Part shown: positions 45,166 to 55,952 of the stretch, one piece after another | Layout of the letters: every line of letters starts with the position of its first letter | How positions within the stretch are numbered: the stretch's first letter is position 1 | Source: Vibrio jasicida CAIM 1864 = LMG 25398 | Lineage (GTDB): Bacteria > Pseudomonadota > Gammaproteobacteria > Enterobacterales > Vibrionaceae | Length of the DNA stretch: 59,466 nt | Assembly (NCBI RefSeq): GCF_000400365.1 | Contig: NZ_BAOG01000016.1 | Location: 1 to 59,466, forward strand | Direction: 5' to 3' | Made by a program: the position numbers and the translations under genes | The notes under the pieces: model-generated | Database searches by the model: none | Told to the model about the DNA's origin: nothing | What the model saw: the letters and a program-made list of their open reading frames with translations, nothing else

Positions 45166-47049
45166 ATGAAATTATCATTAAAACAAAAGCTAATTGGCGC
45201 AAGCCTCTCTGCTGTTGTAGTGATGGCAACAGCATTAACTTGGTTGTCGGCTGGTCAATTGTTTGATCAGACGCGTTCAGGTGTCTATTCACGAGCACAA
45301 AGCCTAAGCAACGCAGCATCAGAAGGTATTTCTGACTGGGTTGCGATTCGCAAAGACATTGCGACGGCTTTCAACGATTACTCAACTGAGCAAGACGTTG
45401 TGCCTTTCCTACAACAAGCACGCAAAGCGGGGGGCTTTGACGATATCTTCCTAGGTACTCCGGAAGGTGGTATGTACCGTTCTCATCCAGAACGCAACCG
45501 TGCCGATTACGATCCTCGCACTCGCCCTTGGTACACTGAAGCGAAATCAGCGGGTAAGCAGATCATCACTGAAGCGTATCAAGATGCGATCACTAACGCG
45601 CTACTGGTGACCATTGCCGAACCGGTAATGAAGAACGGTAAGTTCATTGGTGTAGTGGGTGCTGACGTTCTGATTGATCAGTTGATCAATGACGTGATCA
45701 GCTTGGACGCGGGTGAAAATGCGCATGCAATGTTGATCGACATGAACGACGGTACTTTCCTTGCGCACCCGAACAAGAGCTTGACACTTAAGCCAATTAC
45801 GGACCTTTCTAACCAATTTTCAAAAGATTCGATTGAGCGTGCAGCCAATACAGGCTCGATTGAGACAACAACGATCAAAGGTCAAGAGAAGCTTTACTAC
45901 TTCAGCAAAGTGCCAGGTACAAACTGGATGTTCGCGATTGAAATGGATCGTGCAACTGAAGAGGCGAGCCACGCACAATTACTACGCGAAATGCTGATTA
46001 CAGCTGTTCTCATCACCATCGTAGTGATTGCAGCGGTGTCTTGGTTAGTTGGCTTCTTGTTCCGCGATCTTGGTCGTGTATCGCAGGCGCTTGAAGAGAT
46101 TGCTTCTGGTGAAGGTGACTTAACACAACGTCTTGAGCCACGTAGCGATGATGAAGTTGGTAAACTTGCCGAAAACTTTAACCGTTTTGTGGGCAACATG
46201 CATACTATGGTGACCAAGCTTAGTCACGTTTCTGCATCGTTGTCAGAGCAAGCTCGTACGACCGCTCAGCAGGCTGAGGAGCGTAGCCAACGTATTTCTT
46301 ACCAGCAAGACGAAATCAACATGGTTGCGACTGCGGTAAATGAAATGGCTGCGGCGACACAAGAGATTGCAGGCAATGCTGACAATACTGCATCAAGCTC
46401 AGAAGAAGCGGTGCAAGCGTGTGTTCATGGTTCAGGTCAAGTGACTCAAACTCAAGGCTCTATCCAGAACCTTGCACAAGAAGTCCAAGTGGCGACGAAC
46501 GTGATTCAAGAGCTTGAGGCGCACGGTAATGCAATCAATACGATTCTTTCCACGATCCAAGGTATTGCAGAGCAAACTAACCTACTAGCACTAAACGCAG
46601 CTATCGAAGCGGCGCGCGCGGGTGAGCAAGGTCGTGGTTTTGCGGTGGTTGCTGATGAGGTTCGTGTTCTGAGTCAACGTACTCATGCGTCTACTCAAGA
46701 GATTCAAGAAACGATTGAGATGTTGCAAGGTACGACAGCAAAAGCTGTAGGTATTATGGATGACAGCCGTCGTCTTGCTGACACCAGCGTGGATGATGCG
46801 AACTCAGCAGCGGTGAGCCTCACTCAGATTCACACTGCAGTAGAACGCATTAGCGACATGGCAACACAAATTGCGTCTGCTGCTGAAGAGCAAGCGTCCG
46901 TAACAACAGAAATTACGCGCAACACAGAAGGCATCCGCGATGTCTCCAACGAGTTGTCAGTTGAAGCGCATCAGGCCGCAGAGCAAGCTGCGCACCTATC
47001 TGAACTTTCTCATGAGCTAGAACAAGAGATCAATCGCTTTAAACTGTAA
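45166..47049 (+). CDS. Methyl-accepting chemotaxis protein (dCache)
   Basis: A 627-residue chemoreceptor. Two membrane helices (about 10-28 and 275-300) bracket a periplasmic dCache-type domain ([40 protein letters not shown]). A HAMP segment follows, then a long cytoplasmic coiled coil with the signalling tip [20 protein letters not shown]. The Asp/Arg/Tyr/Trp pattern in [10 protein letters not shown] is typical of amine- and amino-acid-binding dCache domains, so an amino acid or amine ligand is plausible. There is no obvious ribosome site. Single gene with its own terminator. Confidence 0.94.
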   Translation: MKLSLKQKLIGASLSAVVVMATALTWLSAGQLFDQTRSGVYSRAQSLSNAASEGISDWVAIRKDIATAFNDYSTEQDVVPFLQQARKAGGFDDIFLGTPEGGMYRSHPERNRADYDPRTRPWYTEAKSAGKQIITEAYQDAITNALLVTIAEPVMKNGKFIGVVGADVLIDQLINDVISLDAGENAHAMLIDMNDGTFLAHPNKSLTLKPITDLSNQFSKDSIERAANTGSIETTTIKGQEKLYYFSKVPGTNWMFAIEMDRATEEASHAQLLREMLITAVLITIVVIAAVSWLVGFLFRDLGRVSQALEEIASGEGDLTQRLEPRSDDEVGKLAENFNRFVGNMHTMVTKLSHVSASLSEQARTTAQQAEERSQRISYQQDEINMVATAVNEMAAATQEIAGNADNTASSSEEAVQACVHGSGQVTQTQGSIQNLAQEVQVATNVIQELEAHGNAINTILSTIQGIAEQTNLLALNAAIEAARAGEQGRGFAVVADEVRVLSQRTHASTQEIQETIEMLQGTTAKAVGIMDDSRRLADTSVDDANSAAVSLTQIHTAVERISDMATQIASAAEEQASVTTEITRNTEGIRDVSNELSVEAHQAAEQAAHLSELSHELEQEINRFKL

Positions 47050-47063
47050 GTGATTTGAGCATT

Positions 47064-47090
47064 AAAAAGGAGCCGATTGGCTCCTTTTTT
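47064..47090. terminator. Terminator between the chemoreceptor and exonuclease genes
   Basis: AAAAAGGAGCC-GATT-GGCTCCTTTTTT: a perfect stem, symmetric A/T tracts, between convergent genes. Confidence 0.92.
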
Positions 47091-47126
47091 GTTTATCAGC
47101 GGAAAGTATTCTCGATTCGCTATGAC

Positions 47127-47846
47127 CTACAACCAAAGACTACTGATAGGTTGCTCTTCGCTGTAGTGATGGGCAATTTGGGCTTGAAGTAGTTCTGCTG
47201 TGGCGATTGCATCCGTTAACGCATGATGAGGTGTATAATCCGGCAGACCATAACGGCGACGAGATTGAGCTAAGCGCAATGACTTCGGCTTATTCCCTTT
47301 TAACTTGTTCCAAAGGCCGCCAGAGAGGCGCTGTTGAATGTCCTCTTCAATTTGCAGCGTATCCAATACAGGGAACTCGATGCCTTCCTTAATGCGCGCT
47401 CGCAGCGCTTGGTCGAGGAATTCGCGCTCAATACGACGATAGTGAACGACAACAATTTTGCCCGCTAAGCTTTCCAATAATGGTCCGAGGATCTCTCCTA
47501 AGTCGGGTGCGTCTATCAGCTCACTGTGTGTAATGCCGTGAATGATGACTGATTCTTCATCGAGCTTTTCTTGCGGTCTTACTTTCCAGTGCTTTGCTTG
47601 GCGAAGGAAAATACGATTAAGATTAAACGGCACCAAACCAATGGTGATAATTCCGTTCTTTTGCGGATTCAACCCAGTAGTCTCAAAGTCCAAGGCGACA
47701 AACTCTACCTCCGATAATGGTGTTTCTGGCGCAGGCAGTGCGGTGCTGTAGAAAGCGACCAGACGTTCATCCTTCGCGTTTTCTAATTTGCTTTGAAACT
47801 TGGTTGGCCATTGGACAAAAGGTTTTTGAAACAGCTTCTTGATCAT
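47127..47846 (-). CDS. DnaQ-like 3'-5' exonuclease
   Basis: About 239 residues starting at the ATG at 47846 (MIKKLFQKPF); a GTG at 47858 that overlaps the upstream stop would add four residues. DEDD-type motifs: ALDFETTGLNPQKNGIITIG (ExoI), VVHYRRIEREFLD (ExoII) and HHALTDAIATAELL (ExoIII with His, the DEDDh class). It is not the polymerase III epsilon subunit itself, which has a different C-terminus. It is paired with the cNMP/CBS/DUF294 gene 8 bases upstream, a combination found in many proteobacteria and usually of unknown purpose. Confidence 0.9.
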   Translation of the reverse strand: MIKKLFQKPFVQWPTKFQSKLENAKDERLVAFYSTALPAPETPLSEVEFVALDFETTGLNPQKNGIITIGLVPFNLNRIFLRQAKHWKVRPQEKLDEESVIIHGITHSELIDAPDLGEILGPLLESLAGKIVVVHYRRIEREFLDQALRARIKEGIEFPVLDTLQIEEDIQQRLSGGLWNKLKGNKPKSLRLAQSRRRYGLPDYTPHHALTDAIATAELLQAQIAHHYSEEQPISSLWL

Positions 47847-47854
47847 TCCGTGTC

Positions 47855-49744
47855 TCACTTAAACTTACTGCTGGCCTGATAACGGAACTTGAGGAAGTTC
47901 TGACCATTACTCAAGATTTGGAAAGCATCCTTAAGATTACGTCGCTCAAAATCCGATAAGTTCTCTGGTTCGATGTTGTTATCCGGCTCAATACCGAGTT
48001 CAACATCGATGGCTTGGTGACGGATGCGAACCATAGAGATGAACTCCATTGCGTCCTTCAAGTCCTGCGCACGTCCTTTTGGTAAGATGCCCGCGTCAAT
48101 GATGTCATCCAAACGCTCAAAAGAGTTTTGAGCTCGAGAACCTACCGCCAAAGAGTGAACACGAATCAAATCTACCAATGGTGCAGTACCACGACGTTTT
48201 AAGTTGATCGAGTTTTTGTGTTGACCATCTTTTTCCATCACGAAGTCTTTGAAGAATCCAAGTGGAGGCGTTCGATTTAAGGCGTTGCGAGCCAAGCAAG
48301 CGAGGAAGCGGTTATTCTTACGCGCGCGACGAACGATAAAGCTGGTCAGTTGTTCTGCCCATTTTAAGCGGCCATAAACGCCATCTAAGTCAAAGAAAAT
48401 AGACGCATTCAGTAGCGCTTTCGGGTTAGGGTCATCAATCCAGTCTGCAAAGCACTCTTCCCATTGTGAGCGAGTCATACGCCATTCAGGGTTGGTTGCC
48501 ATAATGTCGCCGGTACAATACTTGTAACCACATACGTTCAAACCGTCACTGACATATTGCGCCAGCGCTTCAAAATACTTGCCGTGCTTGTCTTCTTTGT
48601 ATGTATCATCAAGGATGATGGCATTGTCTTGGTCTGTGACCAACAATTGCTCATCTCGACCCATTGAGCCCAGTGCTAGGAAGCAATAGGGAATGGGTGG
48701 TGGGCCTAATTCTTCTTCTGCCATCTCAAGCAAGCGCTGTTTGAAGCTGCGCCCGATCACTGACATCGCACTGCCAACCATGTGAGAGTTTGCGTCTTCA
48801 TTTACTAAACGTACAAAGCTGCTTTTCACTTCATCGGCAACGATCGCTAAATCTTCGATGGTTTGTTGCTGGAAAATACTGCTCACCAACAACAGAGAGT
48901 TTTGAGATTCATAACGAACGATATCGGTGGCTTCAATAATGCCAATTGGCATCTGGTCTTTCACGACAGGTAAATGATGCACGTTATAGCGCAGCATGGT
49001 TAGCATGGCTTCATACACATAGGCGTTGTGATCGAGGGAAATAACTTCTGTCGTCATCACCGTTGAAACGTCATCTTGAGGCGACAAACCTTCGGCCAAA
49101 ACACGGGTACACAAATCGCGGTCAGTAATAATACCAACGACAGGCGATTGCGGGTCATCTTCATCAAGAACAAATTCAGGGTCGACAATCAACAACGAAG
49201 AGACATTGTCTTGCGCCATAAGCTGTGCGGCTTCTTGAATGGTTTGGCCTCGCTCAATGGTCGGCGCATCGCGCGTCAGCAGTGTTTTTACTTTCGATGT
49301 CGTCAGATCATTCGCGTCATTATTTTCAGACACGGCTTGGCGTAGTCTTGCACTGTTTTCAACTTCGACAAAGTCGGCAAACGAGTCAAAGTTATCGTAA
49401 AGCTCTTGGAAAATGTCTTGCGGAATGCAGTAGAGCAGGGAGTCTTCGATTGCCTTTACTGGAAAGCGAACTTTGTTGTTAGTAAGAAGGCCCATTTGAC
49501 CGAAAAGATCACCTTCATCGAGGCGGTTGTAGAGCTCACCTTTGCGTCGATAGACTTCAACTACGCCACTTCTTACCATATATAGGTCGTCAATTTGATC
49601 TCCTAAATGGATGATAGGGGTGTCCTGACGGTAGTAAGAGATCTCGATGTTCTCTGTCACTTTGATGAGCGTTTCTTCCGGAAGCTCGTTGAATGGGGGA
49701 TACTTGGCGAGAAAGTTATATATCTCGAGAAGTTCTGCTTCCAT
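47855..49744 (-). CDS. cNMP-binding / CBS-pair / DUF294 nucleotidyltransferase-like protein
   Basis: 629 residues with four parts. An N-terminal cyclic-nucleotide-binding domain (about 15-130; VYRRKGELYNRLDEGDLFGQ); a CBS pair (about 150-290; GIITDRDLC, GIIEATDIVRY); a nucleotidyltransferase-like domain with FLALGSMGRDEQLLVTDQDN and a second acidic motif; and a C-terminal DUF294 domain to the end. It may be a signal-responsive nucleotidyl or uridylyl-like transferase; target unknown. Ribosome site is weak. It forms a two-gene operon with the exonuclease. Confidence 0.9.
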   Translation of the reverse strand: MEAELLEIYNFLAKYPPFNELPEETLIKVTENIEISYYRQDTPIIHLGDQIDDLYMVRSGVVEVYRRKGELYNRLDEGDLFGQMGLLTNNKVRFPVKAIEDSLLYCIPQDIFQELYDNFDSFADFVEVENSARLRQAVSENNDANDLTTSKVKTLLTRDAPTIERGQTIQEAAQLMAQDNVSSLLIVDPEFVLDEDDPQSPVVGIITDRDLCTRVLAEGLSPQDDVSTVMTTEVISLDHNAYVYEAMLTMLRYNVHHLPVVKDQMPIGIIEATDIVRYESQNSLLLVSSIFQQQTIEDLAIVADEVKSSFVRLVNEDANSHMVGSAMSVIGRSFKQRLLEMAEEELGPPPIPYCFLALGSMGRDEQLLVTDQDNAIILDDTYKEDKHGKYFEALAQYVSDGLNVCGYKYCTGDIMATNPEWRMTRSQWEECFADWIDDPNPKALLNASIFFDLDGVYGRLKWAEQLTSFIVRRARKNNRFLACLARNALNRTPPLGFFKDFVMEKDGQHKNSINLKRRGTAPLVDLIRVHSLAVGSRAQNSFERLDDIIDAGILPKGRAQDLKDAMEFISMVRIRHQAIDVELGIEPDNNIEPENLSDFERRNLKDAFQILSNGQNFLKFRYQASSKFK

Positions 49745-49972
49745 TAAGGTGCCTTTTGGTTTGCAAGTGATAGAGTAATCTTAACTTAGTTTTAAAGCAG
49801 AATCTTATCGGATCACTGTTTTTCGTGCGCAATGATAAGATTCAGACAAGTCGCACGGCAAATCGCCATCAATTCGGCTACGCTGTCATCAAGATGCCGA
49901 ATTAAATCAATAAACTGTAGTCGAACTAGAGAGCATAAGTACTTTTGGATGACACTCATGGAAGGAAGTAAA

Positions 49973-50614
49973 ATGGTAAGATTGTTATTAGCTGCACCTC
50001 TTGTAGCATTACCTATAATGAGCGTTGCCTCAGAGGCAGAACAAGCTGCAAAATTTGGGTATGAACACATTAACCTCGACCTCGGCGCGGGTACGACCAA
50101 CGAAGAATGGTTAGATAACTCGAATGCCACCACCGTAGGATTGGGTGGTAACTATCTGCTGACCGATAACTGGTTGTTTAATGTGGATTACTCCGCACAG
50201 TTTTTCCACCCAGACGACTTCACTTTGCGCATTGACCGTTTAATGTTTGGTGGTGGATACCGTTATGGTATTAACGAAAAACTGGATGTGTATGGCGTTT
50301 ATGGGCTCGGAGCCATAAAAGCTAAGGCAACCGATGATAAGAGTGACAATACGATTTCATCAGAAAGCGAGTTTATCCAGGGCGTGACGATTGGTGCTAA
50401 CTACCTGTTCAGTGAAAAATTAATGGGTACGGCTGAAGTGCATTTAAATCGAAGTGATATCGTTGATGAGAACAACTACAAGATTGCTTTCAATTATCAG
50501 TGGCATGATGTGATTGGTACAGGTTTGTACTATCAGTTCCGAGATACGGATTATCAAAATCAGAGCTCTGATCATATTAACGAAGTGGGCATCAGCTTTA
50601 AGTTCGTTTATTAG
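49973..50614 (+). CDS. Small outer-membrane beta-barrel protein
   Basis: 213 residues; start at the ATG at 49973 after GGAAGGAAG. The signal peptide is MVRLLLAAPLVALPIMSVAS. The mature protein shows alternating beta strands of the OmpA-like eight-strand type (NLDLGAGT, LFNVDYSAQF, GGGYRYGI, DVYGVYGLGAI, IGANYLF, AFNYQWHDVIGTGLYYQF) and a C-terminal FKFVY with a terminal aromatic. Probably an outer-membrane porin-like protein of unknown specificity. Confidence 0.85.
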   Translation: MVRLLLAAPLVALPIMSVASEAEQAAKFGYEHINLDLGAGTTNEEWLDNSNATTVGLGGNYLLTDNWLFNVDYSAQFFHPDDFTLRIDRLMFGGGYRYGINEKLDVYGVYGLGAIKAKATDDKSDNTISSESEFIQGVTIGANYLFSEKLMGTAEVHLNRSDIVDENNYKIAFNYQWHDVIGTGLYYQFRDTDYQNQSSDHINEVGISFKFVY

Positions 50615-50677
50615 AGCAATGGTTTAATTACATCATCGGCTTGTGACGGTGCTGTTTGAAATGAAACACACAAAAAC

Positions 50678-50704
50678 AAAAAGGTCAGCATGTGCTGACC
50701 TTTT
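50678..50704. terminator. Bidirectional terminator between the barrel gene and aspC
   Basis: AAAGGTCAGCA-TG-TGCTGACCTTTT between convergent genes. Confidence 0.9.
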
Positions 50705-50735
50705 CTGATTGTGCTTTCTATTAGCTAAAGCGGAG

Positions 50736-51926
50736 TTATAGAACTGCCGCAATGCCTTTACATAGAGGACCCATGTTTGACTTCGTCATGCCTGCTACGC
50801 TGATACGACCAGAGCCAACAATGTAGATTGCAAACTCTTCCTTCAGGCGGTTTACCTGTTCTTTAGATAGACCAGAGAATGAGAACATACCGTTTTGGCG
50901 CTCGATGAAGCTGAAGTCAGCGTCTACACCTTCAGCTTTCAGAGTTGCAACGAATAGCTCACGCATCTCTTGGATACGGTCACGCATTTCTGCTACTTCA
51001 GCTTCCCATTCCGCACGCAATTCTGCATCGCCAAGGATATGCGTAACGACAGCACTGCCGTGCGCAGGTGGGTTAGAGTAGATAGAACGGATGATCGCTT
51101 TCACTTGCGAGAATGCGGTTGTTGCTACTTCTTCTGATTCAGCAACTAGAGTGAATGCACCTACACGCTCGTTGTATAGGCCGAAGTTCTTAGAGAAAGA
51201 GCTCGCTACTAGGATTTCTTTGTTGTACTTCGCGAAAATACGAAGACCTTCGGCATCTTCTTCGACACCTTTCGCAAAACCTTGGTATGCAAAGTCAAAT
51301 AGAGGCAGTAGTTTCTTGTCTGCCACTAGCTTCGCCAGAGCTTCCCACTCTTCAGCCGTTGGATCGATACCAGTAGGGTTGTGGCAGCAGCCATGCAGAA
51401 GCACAACATCGCCTTCCGATGCAGCTTGAAGATCTGTCAGCATCGCATCAAAGTCTTTGTCTTTCGTTTCTGCGTTGTAGTAGCTGTATTGTGCCGTTTC
51501 GATACCAGCAGCTGTGAACACGCCGTTGTGGTTTGCCCAAGTTGGGTTGCTGATCCAGATCTTCACTTCGCCAAGCTGACGTTTAATAAACTCGCCGGCA
51601 ACGCGCAGAGCGCCCGTACCACCAGGTGCTTGAGCTGTTTTAGCTCGCTTGCTCGCAACGATTTCTGCGTCTGCACCAAATAGCAGTTTTTGTACTGCCA
51701 GACCATATTCTGCTGTACCTTCGATTGTTAGGTAAGATTTGGTTTTTTCAGTTTCAATCAGTGCTGCTTCGGCTTTCTTTACGGTAGCAAGAACAGGGGT
51801 TTCACCTTGTTCGTTCTTGTAAATACCAACGCCTAGGTTGATTTTTTCAGCGCGAGTATCTTTTTTAAACTCTTCAGTAAGTCCAAGAATAGGGTCGGCC
51901 GGAGCGGCAACTACTTTTTCAAACAT
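50736..51926 (-). CDS. aspC: Aspartate aminotransferase
   Basis: 396 residues from the ATG at 51926 ([20 protein letters not shown]), which gives exactly the E. coli AspC length; GGATGAAG precedes it. Fold I PLP enzyme: ANINLGVG-type start region, [24 protein letters not shown], and the PLP lysine in [18 protein letters not shown]. It interconverts aspartate and oxaloacetate, with tyrosine/phenylalanine as likely secondary substrates. Single gene with a terminator on its 3' side. Confidence 0.97.
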   Translation of the reverse strand: MFEKVVAAPADPILGLTEEFKKDTRAEKINLGVGIYKNEQGETPVLATVKKAEAALIETEKTKSYLTIEGTAEYGLAVQKLLFGADAEIVASKRAKTAQAPGGTGALRVAGEFIKRQLGEVKIWISNPTWANHNGVFTAAGIETAQYSYYNAETKDKDFDAMLTDLQAASEGDVVLLHGCCHNPTGIDPTAEEWEALAKLVADKKLLPLFDFAYQGFAKGVEEDAEGLRIFAKYNKEILVASSFSKNFGLYNERVGAFTLVAESEEVATTAFSQVKAIIRSIYSNPPAHGSAVVTHILGDAELRAEWEAEVAEMRDRIQEMRELFVATLKAEGVDADFSFIERQNGMFSFSGLSKEQVNRLKEEFAIYIVGSGRISVAGMTKSNMGPLCKGIAAVL

Positions 51927-52066
51927 AATCTTCATCCATGTTAATCGAAGGGGTCTGCTGACATTTATACCTTTCAGCAATATTCGTTACAACAGTTAGT
52001 GAAAAGAAAACTTAAAAAAGTTTTGATTTGAAACAGAATTCTAACATAAGCAAAGATTTTGCTATG

Positions 52067-52099
52067 AAAACCCCTCTTAACTGTGGAGTTAAGAGGGGG
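52067..52099 (-). terminator. Terminator of the HD-GYP gene
   Basis: CCCCTCTTAACT-GTGG-AGTTAAGAGGGG: a perfect 12-bp stem followed by TTTT on the minus strand. It begins 9 bases after the stop codon at 52108. Confidence 0.9.
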
Positions 52100-52107
52100 A
52101 TAATTCG

Positions 52108-53574
52108 CTAAGCGGCGAGATCTTGAGCATCTTGATATTGATGTGCGATATGCTGAAACTGTGTTTCTACAGCAAGGAAAGCGTCGACAACTTGCGGGTC
52201 AAAATGTTTTCCATTTCCTTTAAGAATGATTGATTTTGCCTTGTCATGACTGAACGCTGGCTTGTATACACGCTTTGAAATAAGTGCATCATAAACATCT
52301 GCGAGTGCCATCAATCGGCCAGAGAGGGGAATGCTTTCACCCGAGAGTTGATTTGGATAACCACTTCCATCCCACTTTTCATGGTGTGTCAGCGCGATCT
52401 CTTTCGCAACTCGCAAAAATGAGCTACTTCCTAGCTGTTTTTCTGCGATTGACAACGCTTCGGCACCAATTTCAGCATGACCCTTCATGATCTCAAATTC
52501 TTCGTCGGTCAATTTACCCGGTTTGAGTAACACATTATCAGGCACGCCGACTTTACCCACATCGTGAAGCGGGGCAGATTTATACAACAGTTCAATGTAA
52601 TTGGGAGTCAGTAACATGCGATGTTGTTCAAACTGACTTAAGTGTTCTGCCAGCACTTTGACGTATTCCTGCGTTCGCATGATATGCGCACCAGTTTCGT
52701 TATCGCGAGACTCTGCCAAGGCGGACAGGCTGACAATGGCAACATCACGCGTCGTTTTCACCTCGTCTTGCGAAACTTGCAAGCTGTCTAGCATTTGGTT
52801 GGTGAGGCAGGCCATTGAGCCTAGCTCATCATGTTGGAAGACCGGGAGGCGTTGAGCCACCTTACCTTGAGTGACTTCCAATAATGCTTGTTCTTGGCTA
52901 AACAAAATCTTCTGCATCAAGCGAGTCCATAACACCATGATGGCAATAACGTATCCCCCTACAACCAACGCGATATACACCAGTTCCTTGATAAAACTGA
53001 TCTTGCCTAAACCATTGCTGATTTGTTCGGGGTTTTGCTCTAACCAATAAATGTCTTTTACTGCGACCATGGTTAAGATTGCGGTGAGAGTGATCAGTAA
53101 CGCAATCATCATCCCGATCATCTGTTTGACCATAGATTGGCGTTGCCCTGAGAGGACAAAATCGAATTGGTTTTGCTGGCGCAAGTCATTAAATTGAGCC
53201 AATTTGCTTTGTAGTTGAAGGATAGAGCCTGTCAGGAAGCCAAACAATCCCATGCCAAATAGGACCTTTACATTGCTATCGAAAGTAAAGTCATACTGGA
53301 GGTTGTAATAAGCCGCGAAAGGGATGCTAACCGCAGTAAATAAAATCGTATCCAGCTTCGTTTGGCGGTTTTGTGCAATTAACGGGTGTGTTGCGAGAAT
53401 AAAGTGACGCACTAAATAGATGAAGGTAAACACCACGGCGCAGTGCAAAATGACTTCGTAAACGCTGAGCGTACTGAGCATGGGGCAGACGCGTCCGCCA
53501 TAGGTGCCAAAAAAGAATGCAGCGGCCAAATAAAGTTGCAATGTTAGCGGTGCGTTGTAGTTAGTATTCGCCAT
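52108..53574 (-). CDS. Membrane HD-GYP cyclic-di-GMP phosphodiesterase
   Basis: About 488 residues from the ATG at 53574 with ribosome site AAAGG. Several membrane helices lie in the first about 235 residues (for example LYLAAAFFFGTYG, VILHCAVVFTFIYLV, MMIALLITLTAILTMVAV, IALVVGGYVIAIMVLW), then a HAMP-like segment. The HD-GYP domain has HDVGKVGVPDN, KGHAEIGAEAL, HHEKWDGSGYP and LADVYDAL. All the residues of the HD and GYP motifs are present, so it should hydrolyse c-di-GMP and favour motility. The signal sensed is unknown. Confidence 0.92.
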   Translation of the reverse strand: MANTNYNAPLTLQLYLAAAFFFGTYGGRVCPMLSTLSVYEVILHCAVVFTFIYLVRHFILATHPLIAQNRQTKLDTILFTAVSIPFAAYYNLQYDFTFDSNVKVLFGMGLFGFLTGSILQLQSKLAQFNDLRQQNQFDFVLSGQRQSMVKQMIGMMIALLITLTAILTMVAVKDIYWLEQNPEQISNGLGKISFIKELVYIALVVGGYVIAIMVLWTRLMQKILFSQEQALLEVTQGKVAQRLPVFQHDELGSMACLTNQMLDSLQVSQDEVKTTRDVAIVSLSALAESRDNETGAHIMRTQEYVKVLAEHLSQFEQHRMLLTPNYIELLYKSAPLHDVGKVGVPDNVLLKPGKLTDEEFEIMKGHAEIGAEALSIAEKQLGSSSFLRVAKEIALTHHEKWDGSGYPNQLSGESIPLSGRLMALADVYDALISKRVYKPAFSHDKAKSIILKGNGKHFDPQVVDAFLAVETQFQHIAHQYQDAQDLAA

Positions 53575-54048
53575 GATTAACCTTTCTAAGATCATCCTCA
53601 ACATCATTGTCTTCGCTCTTGGTTGCGCTTCTAGAGAGGAATTTGGTTATGTTATCGATGCTGTTGATTGATCTGTCACTTGTAAAATCAAAGACCTGCG
53701 ATTCTAGCGATAGATTTCATTAAGCGCTATAAGGACAGAGAAAGGGAAACGGGGTGCATCTTTAACTTGAAAGTAAAACCGCAATTAGACGCTGCCTAAA
53801 AGGGACTTCATTGATCTGAACAGGCCAGCGGAGAGATGATTGCATGAACATCGATATTTCTAGGTTTTATAAGGTCTGATGATGTATTTACATAATTTAT
53901 TTAAAGTTGCGTTCTAATTATCTTTCTCTATGTATTTGTTCTTCCTGTGTTGCGTTTACCTCGAAAAATCCGAAAGGTTAAAAGTGCCTTTAGGAGACAT
54001 TTCTTTCCTCAAAAGCTCTTTGTTGATGACGAAGTTTCGGTAGAAAAC
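53575..54048. other. Gene-free stretch between the HD-GYP and symporter genes
   Basis: About 470 AT-rich bases. I see the likely promoter region of the HD-GYP gene and no clear reading frame, tRNA or strong hairpin. A small RNA cannot be excluded. Confidence 0.5.
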
Positions 54049-54076
54049 AAAAATCGGAGCCAGTGCTCCGATTTTT
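54049..54076 (-). terminator. Terminator of the symporter gene
   Basis: AAAAATCGGAGC-CAGT-GCTCCGATTTTT, a perfect symmetric stem, 22 bases past the stop at 54098. Confidence 0.92.
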
Positions 54077-54097
54077 ATGTGCGCAATCTAAGTCGAC

Positions 54098-55819
54098 TTA
54101 AGGCATGTACATGTCATTGAGCTTTGACACTTCTTTGTGCTTTCTACGTTTGATGAAGTAGTTAGAAACCACACCGAAGATCAAGACCAGACCACAGAAG
54201 CCGTACACTTGCATGATAGTCGGATCGCTTGAGACAAAACCGAAGTCTGAAAACATCACGTAAGCGCCCAATACCATGTAGATGATGACCGCTGATGCTT
54301 CAAATCGGAATGACCATGGCGTCACATCGATATTCTCATTCACTGGCATTACGTAGTTTGTATCACGCGGCATGAAGTGACCAATCGCAAACATCAGAGC
54401 AGTACACACGACGAATAGAATCGCTAATTGGTGTAGGAAGTGGATTGGTGTACCAAAGACCAACTGCATTGCAGCGTAAGAGCTAACAAACACGACCAAA
54501 GCAACTTTAGCGGCAATAGCAGGAACGCGTTTTGAAATGTAGCCCACAAACACGATAGTGAAGATAGGCACACTAAAGAAGCCCGCAACCATTTGTAGGT
54601 ATTGGAACAAGCCTTCCGGTGCGTACATGATGAAAGGGGCAATACAGACCGAAATGATCGCAATGATAACGCCGAAGATACGACCTTTACCGACCAACTC
54701 TTCATCCGATTTGTCTTTGCCAAATAGTGGTTTGTAAACGTTCAACGCAAACAAGGTGGTTGAGCTGTTCAATACGCCGTTAAAGGTACTTAGGATAGCG
54801 CCGAACATGACCGCAACGAAGAAACCAACAAGCGGCTTAGGTAATACTTCGTTCACCAAGCGTGTGTACATCGTATCTGGGTTGCCCGCATCTGCGCCAA
54901 ACATATGGAACGCAATGATGCCCGGAATGATTAGGAAAAGTGGAGAGATAACTTTAATTGCACCCGCCAGAATCACGCCTTTCTGACCTTCTTTGAGGTT
55001 TTTCGCGCCAAGTGCACGTTGGATAATAGATTGGTCAGTACCCCAGTAGTACAAGTTCACCAACAATAGACCTGTGAATAGGGTAGAGAACGGCAGTGGA
55101 TCGGTCTCTTTACCGACGGATTGCAGCTTTTCCGGTGCGGCGGTCAGCAATACGTCTAAACCTTCCGTAAAGTTACCGCCGCCTAATGCCATCAGACCAA
55201 ATACAGGGATCATCAAACCGCCGGTGATCAAGCCAACGCCGTTGATCGTGTCTGCAATTACCACGGCTTTTAGACCGCCGTAAATCGCGTAGAAGAAACC
55301 CAACAAACCAATAGTGGCGGAAATCAGGGCGATAGAGCTGAACTCTGAAATGCCCAGCAAAGCTTGCACATCAAAGATTTCGCCCAGTACCACAGCGCCA
55401 GCGTAAAGAGTGGTAGGTAGAATGTTGATGACGTATTGGCACAAGAACAACAGGGTAACGAACTTCTTCACCGACATGTCGTAACGGCTTTCTAAGAAGT
55501 CTGGAATAGTGGTGATGCCTTGCTTGAGGTAGCGAGGAACAAGCAGCAGCGCAATGATAACCAGTGTAACGCCAGAGGCCACTTCCCAGCCCATCACACT
55601 CATGTTGTGGGTGTAGGATTGTGCACTCATGCCAACAAAGCTGGTGGCACTCAGGTTGGTCAGAATCAAGGAGCTGGCAATCAGACCGCCTGTTAAGCTT
55701 CGTCCACCAAGGAAGAAGCCGTCTTGAGAGGTGTTTTTATCGTTTTTAACTTTGCTGTAAGTAAACACCACAACAAAGCCTGTAAACAGCAAGAACGAAA
55801 GTAATACTGTAATAGACAT
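54098..55819 (-). CDS. Sodium:galactoside symporter (SSS/SLC5 family)
   Basis: A 573-residue sodium-solute symporter with about 14 hydrophobic helices. Family features: FFLGGRSLTGGLIASSLIL, NLSATSFVGM, and NLYYWGTDQSIIQRALGAKN, whose Tyr-Tyr-Trp-Gly/Gln pattern corresponds to the sugar-binding helix of the Vibrio SGLT (NLYYWGFNQYIIQR there). It is closer to the YidK branch than to VpSGLT itself. It lies 133 bases downstream of the alpha-galactosidase on the same strand, so the substrate is probably an alpha-galactoside or galactose. Confidence 0.88.
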   Translation of the reverse strand: MSITVLLSFLLFTGFVVVFTYSKVKNDKNTSQDGFFLGGRSLTGGLIASSLILTNLSATSFVGMSAQSYTHNMSVMGWEVASGVTLVIIALLLVPRYLKQGITTIPDFLESRYDMSVKKFVTLLFLCQYVINILPTTLYAGAVVLGEIFDVQALLGISEFSSIALISATIGLLGFFYAIYGGLKAVVIADTINGVGLITGGLMIPVFGLMALGGGNFTEGLDVLLTAAPEKLQSVGKETDPLPFSTLFTGLLLVNLYYWGTDQSIIQRALGAKNLKEGQKGVILAGAIKVISPLFLIIPGIIAFHMFGADAGNPDTMYTRLVNEVLPKPLVGFFVAVMFGAILSTFNGVLNSSTTLFALNVYKPLFGKDKSDEELVGKGRIFGVIIAIISVCIAPFIMYAPEGLFQYLQMVAGFFSVPIFTIVFVGYISKRVPAIAAKVALVVFVSSYAAMQLVFGTPIHFLHQLAILFVVCTALMFAIGHFMPRDTNYVMPVNENIDVTPWSFRFEASAVIIYMVLGAYVMFSDFGFVSSDPTIMQVYGFCGLVLIFGVVSNYFIKRRKHKEVSKLNDMYMP

Positions 55820-55952
55820 TTTGTTTCCTTAACAAGTTAAGCAATTAAGTTTTGCTTGTTAGTTGTAGGGTGTCCCTCTAGCGCGTATAGGAGTGTTTTA
55901 TCAGGAACAACGCGAAGTTGAAACCCGGTCGCTAGAGGGCACAGGTAGAGGT

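Noticed and set aside
55893..55915. Fourth LacI-type operator before the symporter (TGTT...AACA)
   Set aside because: The spacer is eight rather than six bases and there is no central CG, so it does not fit the other three sites.
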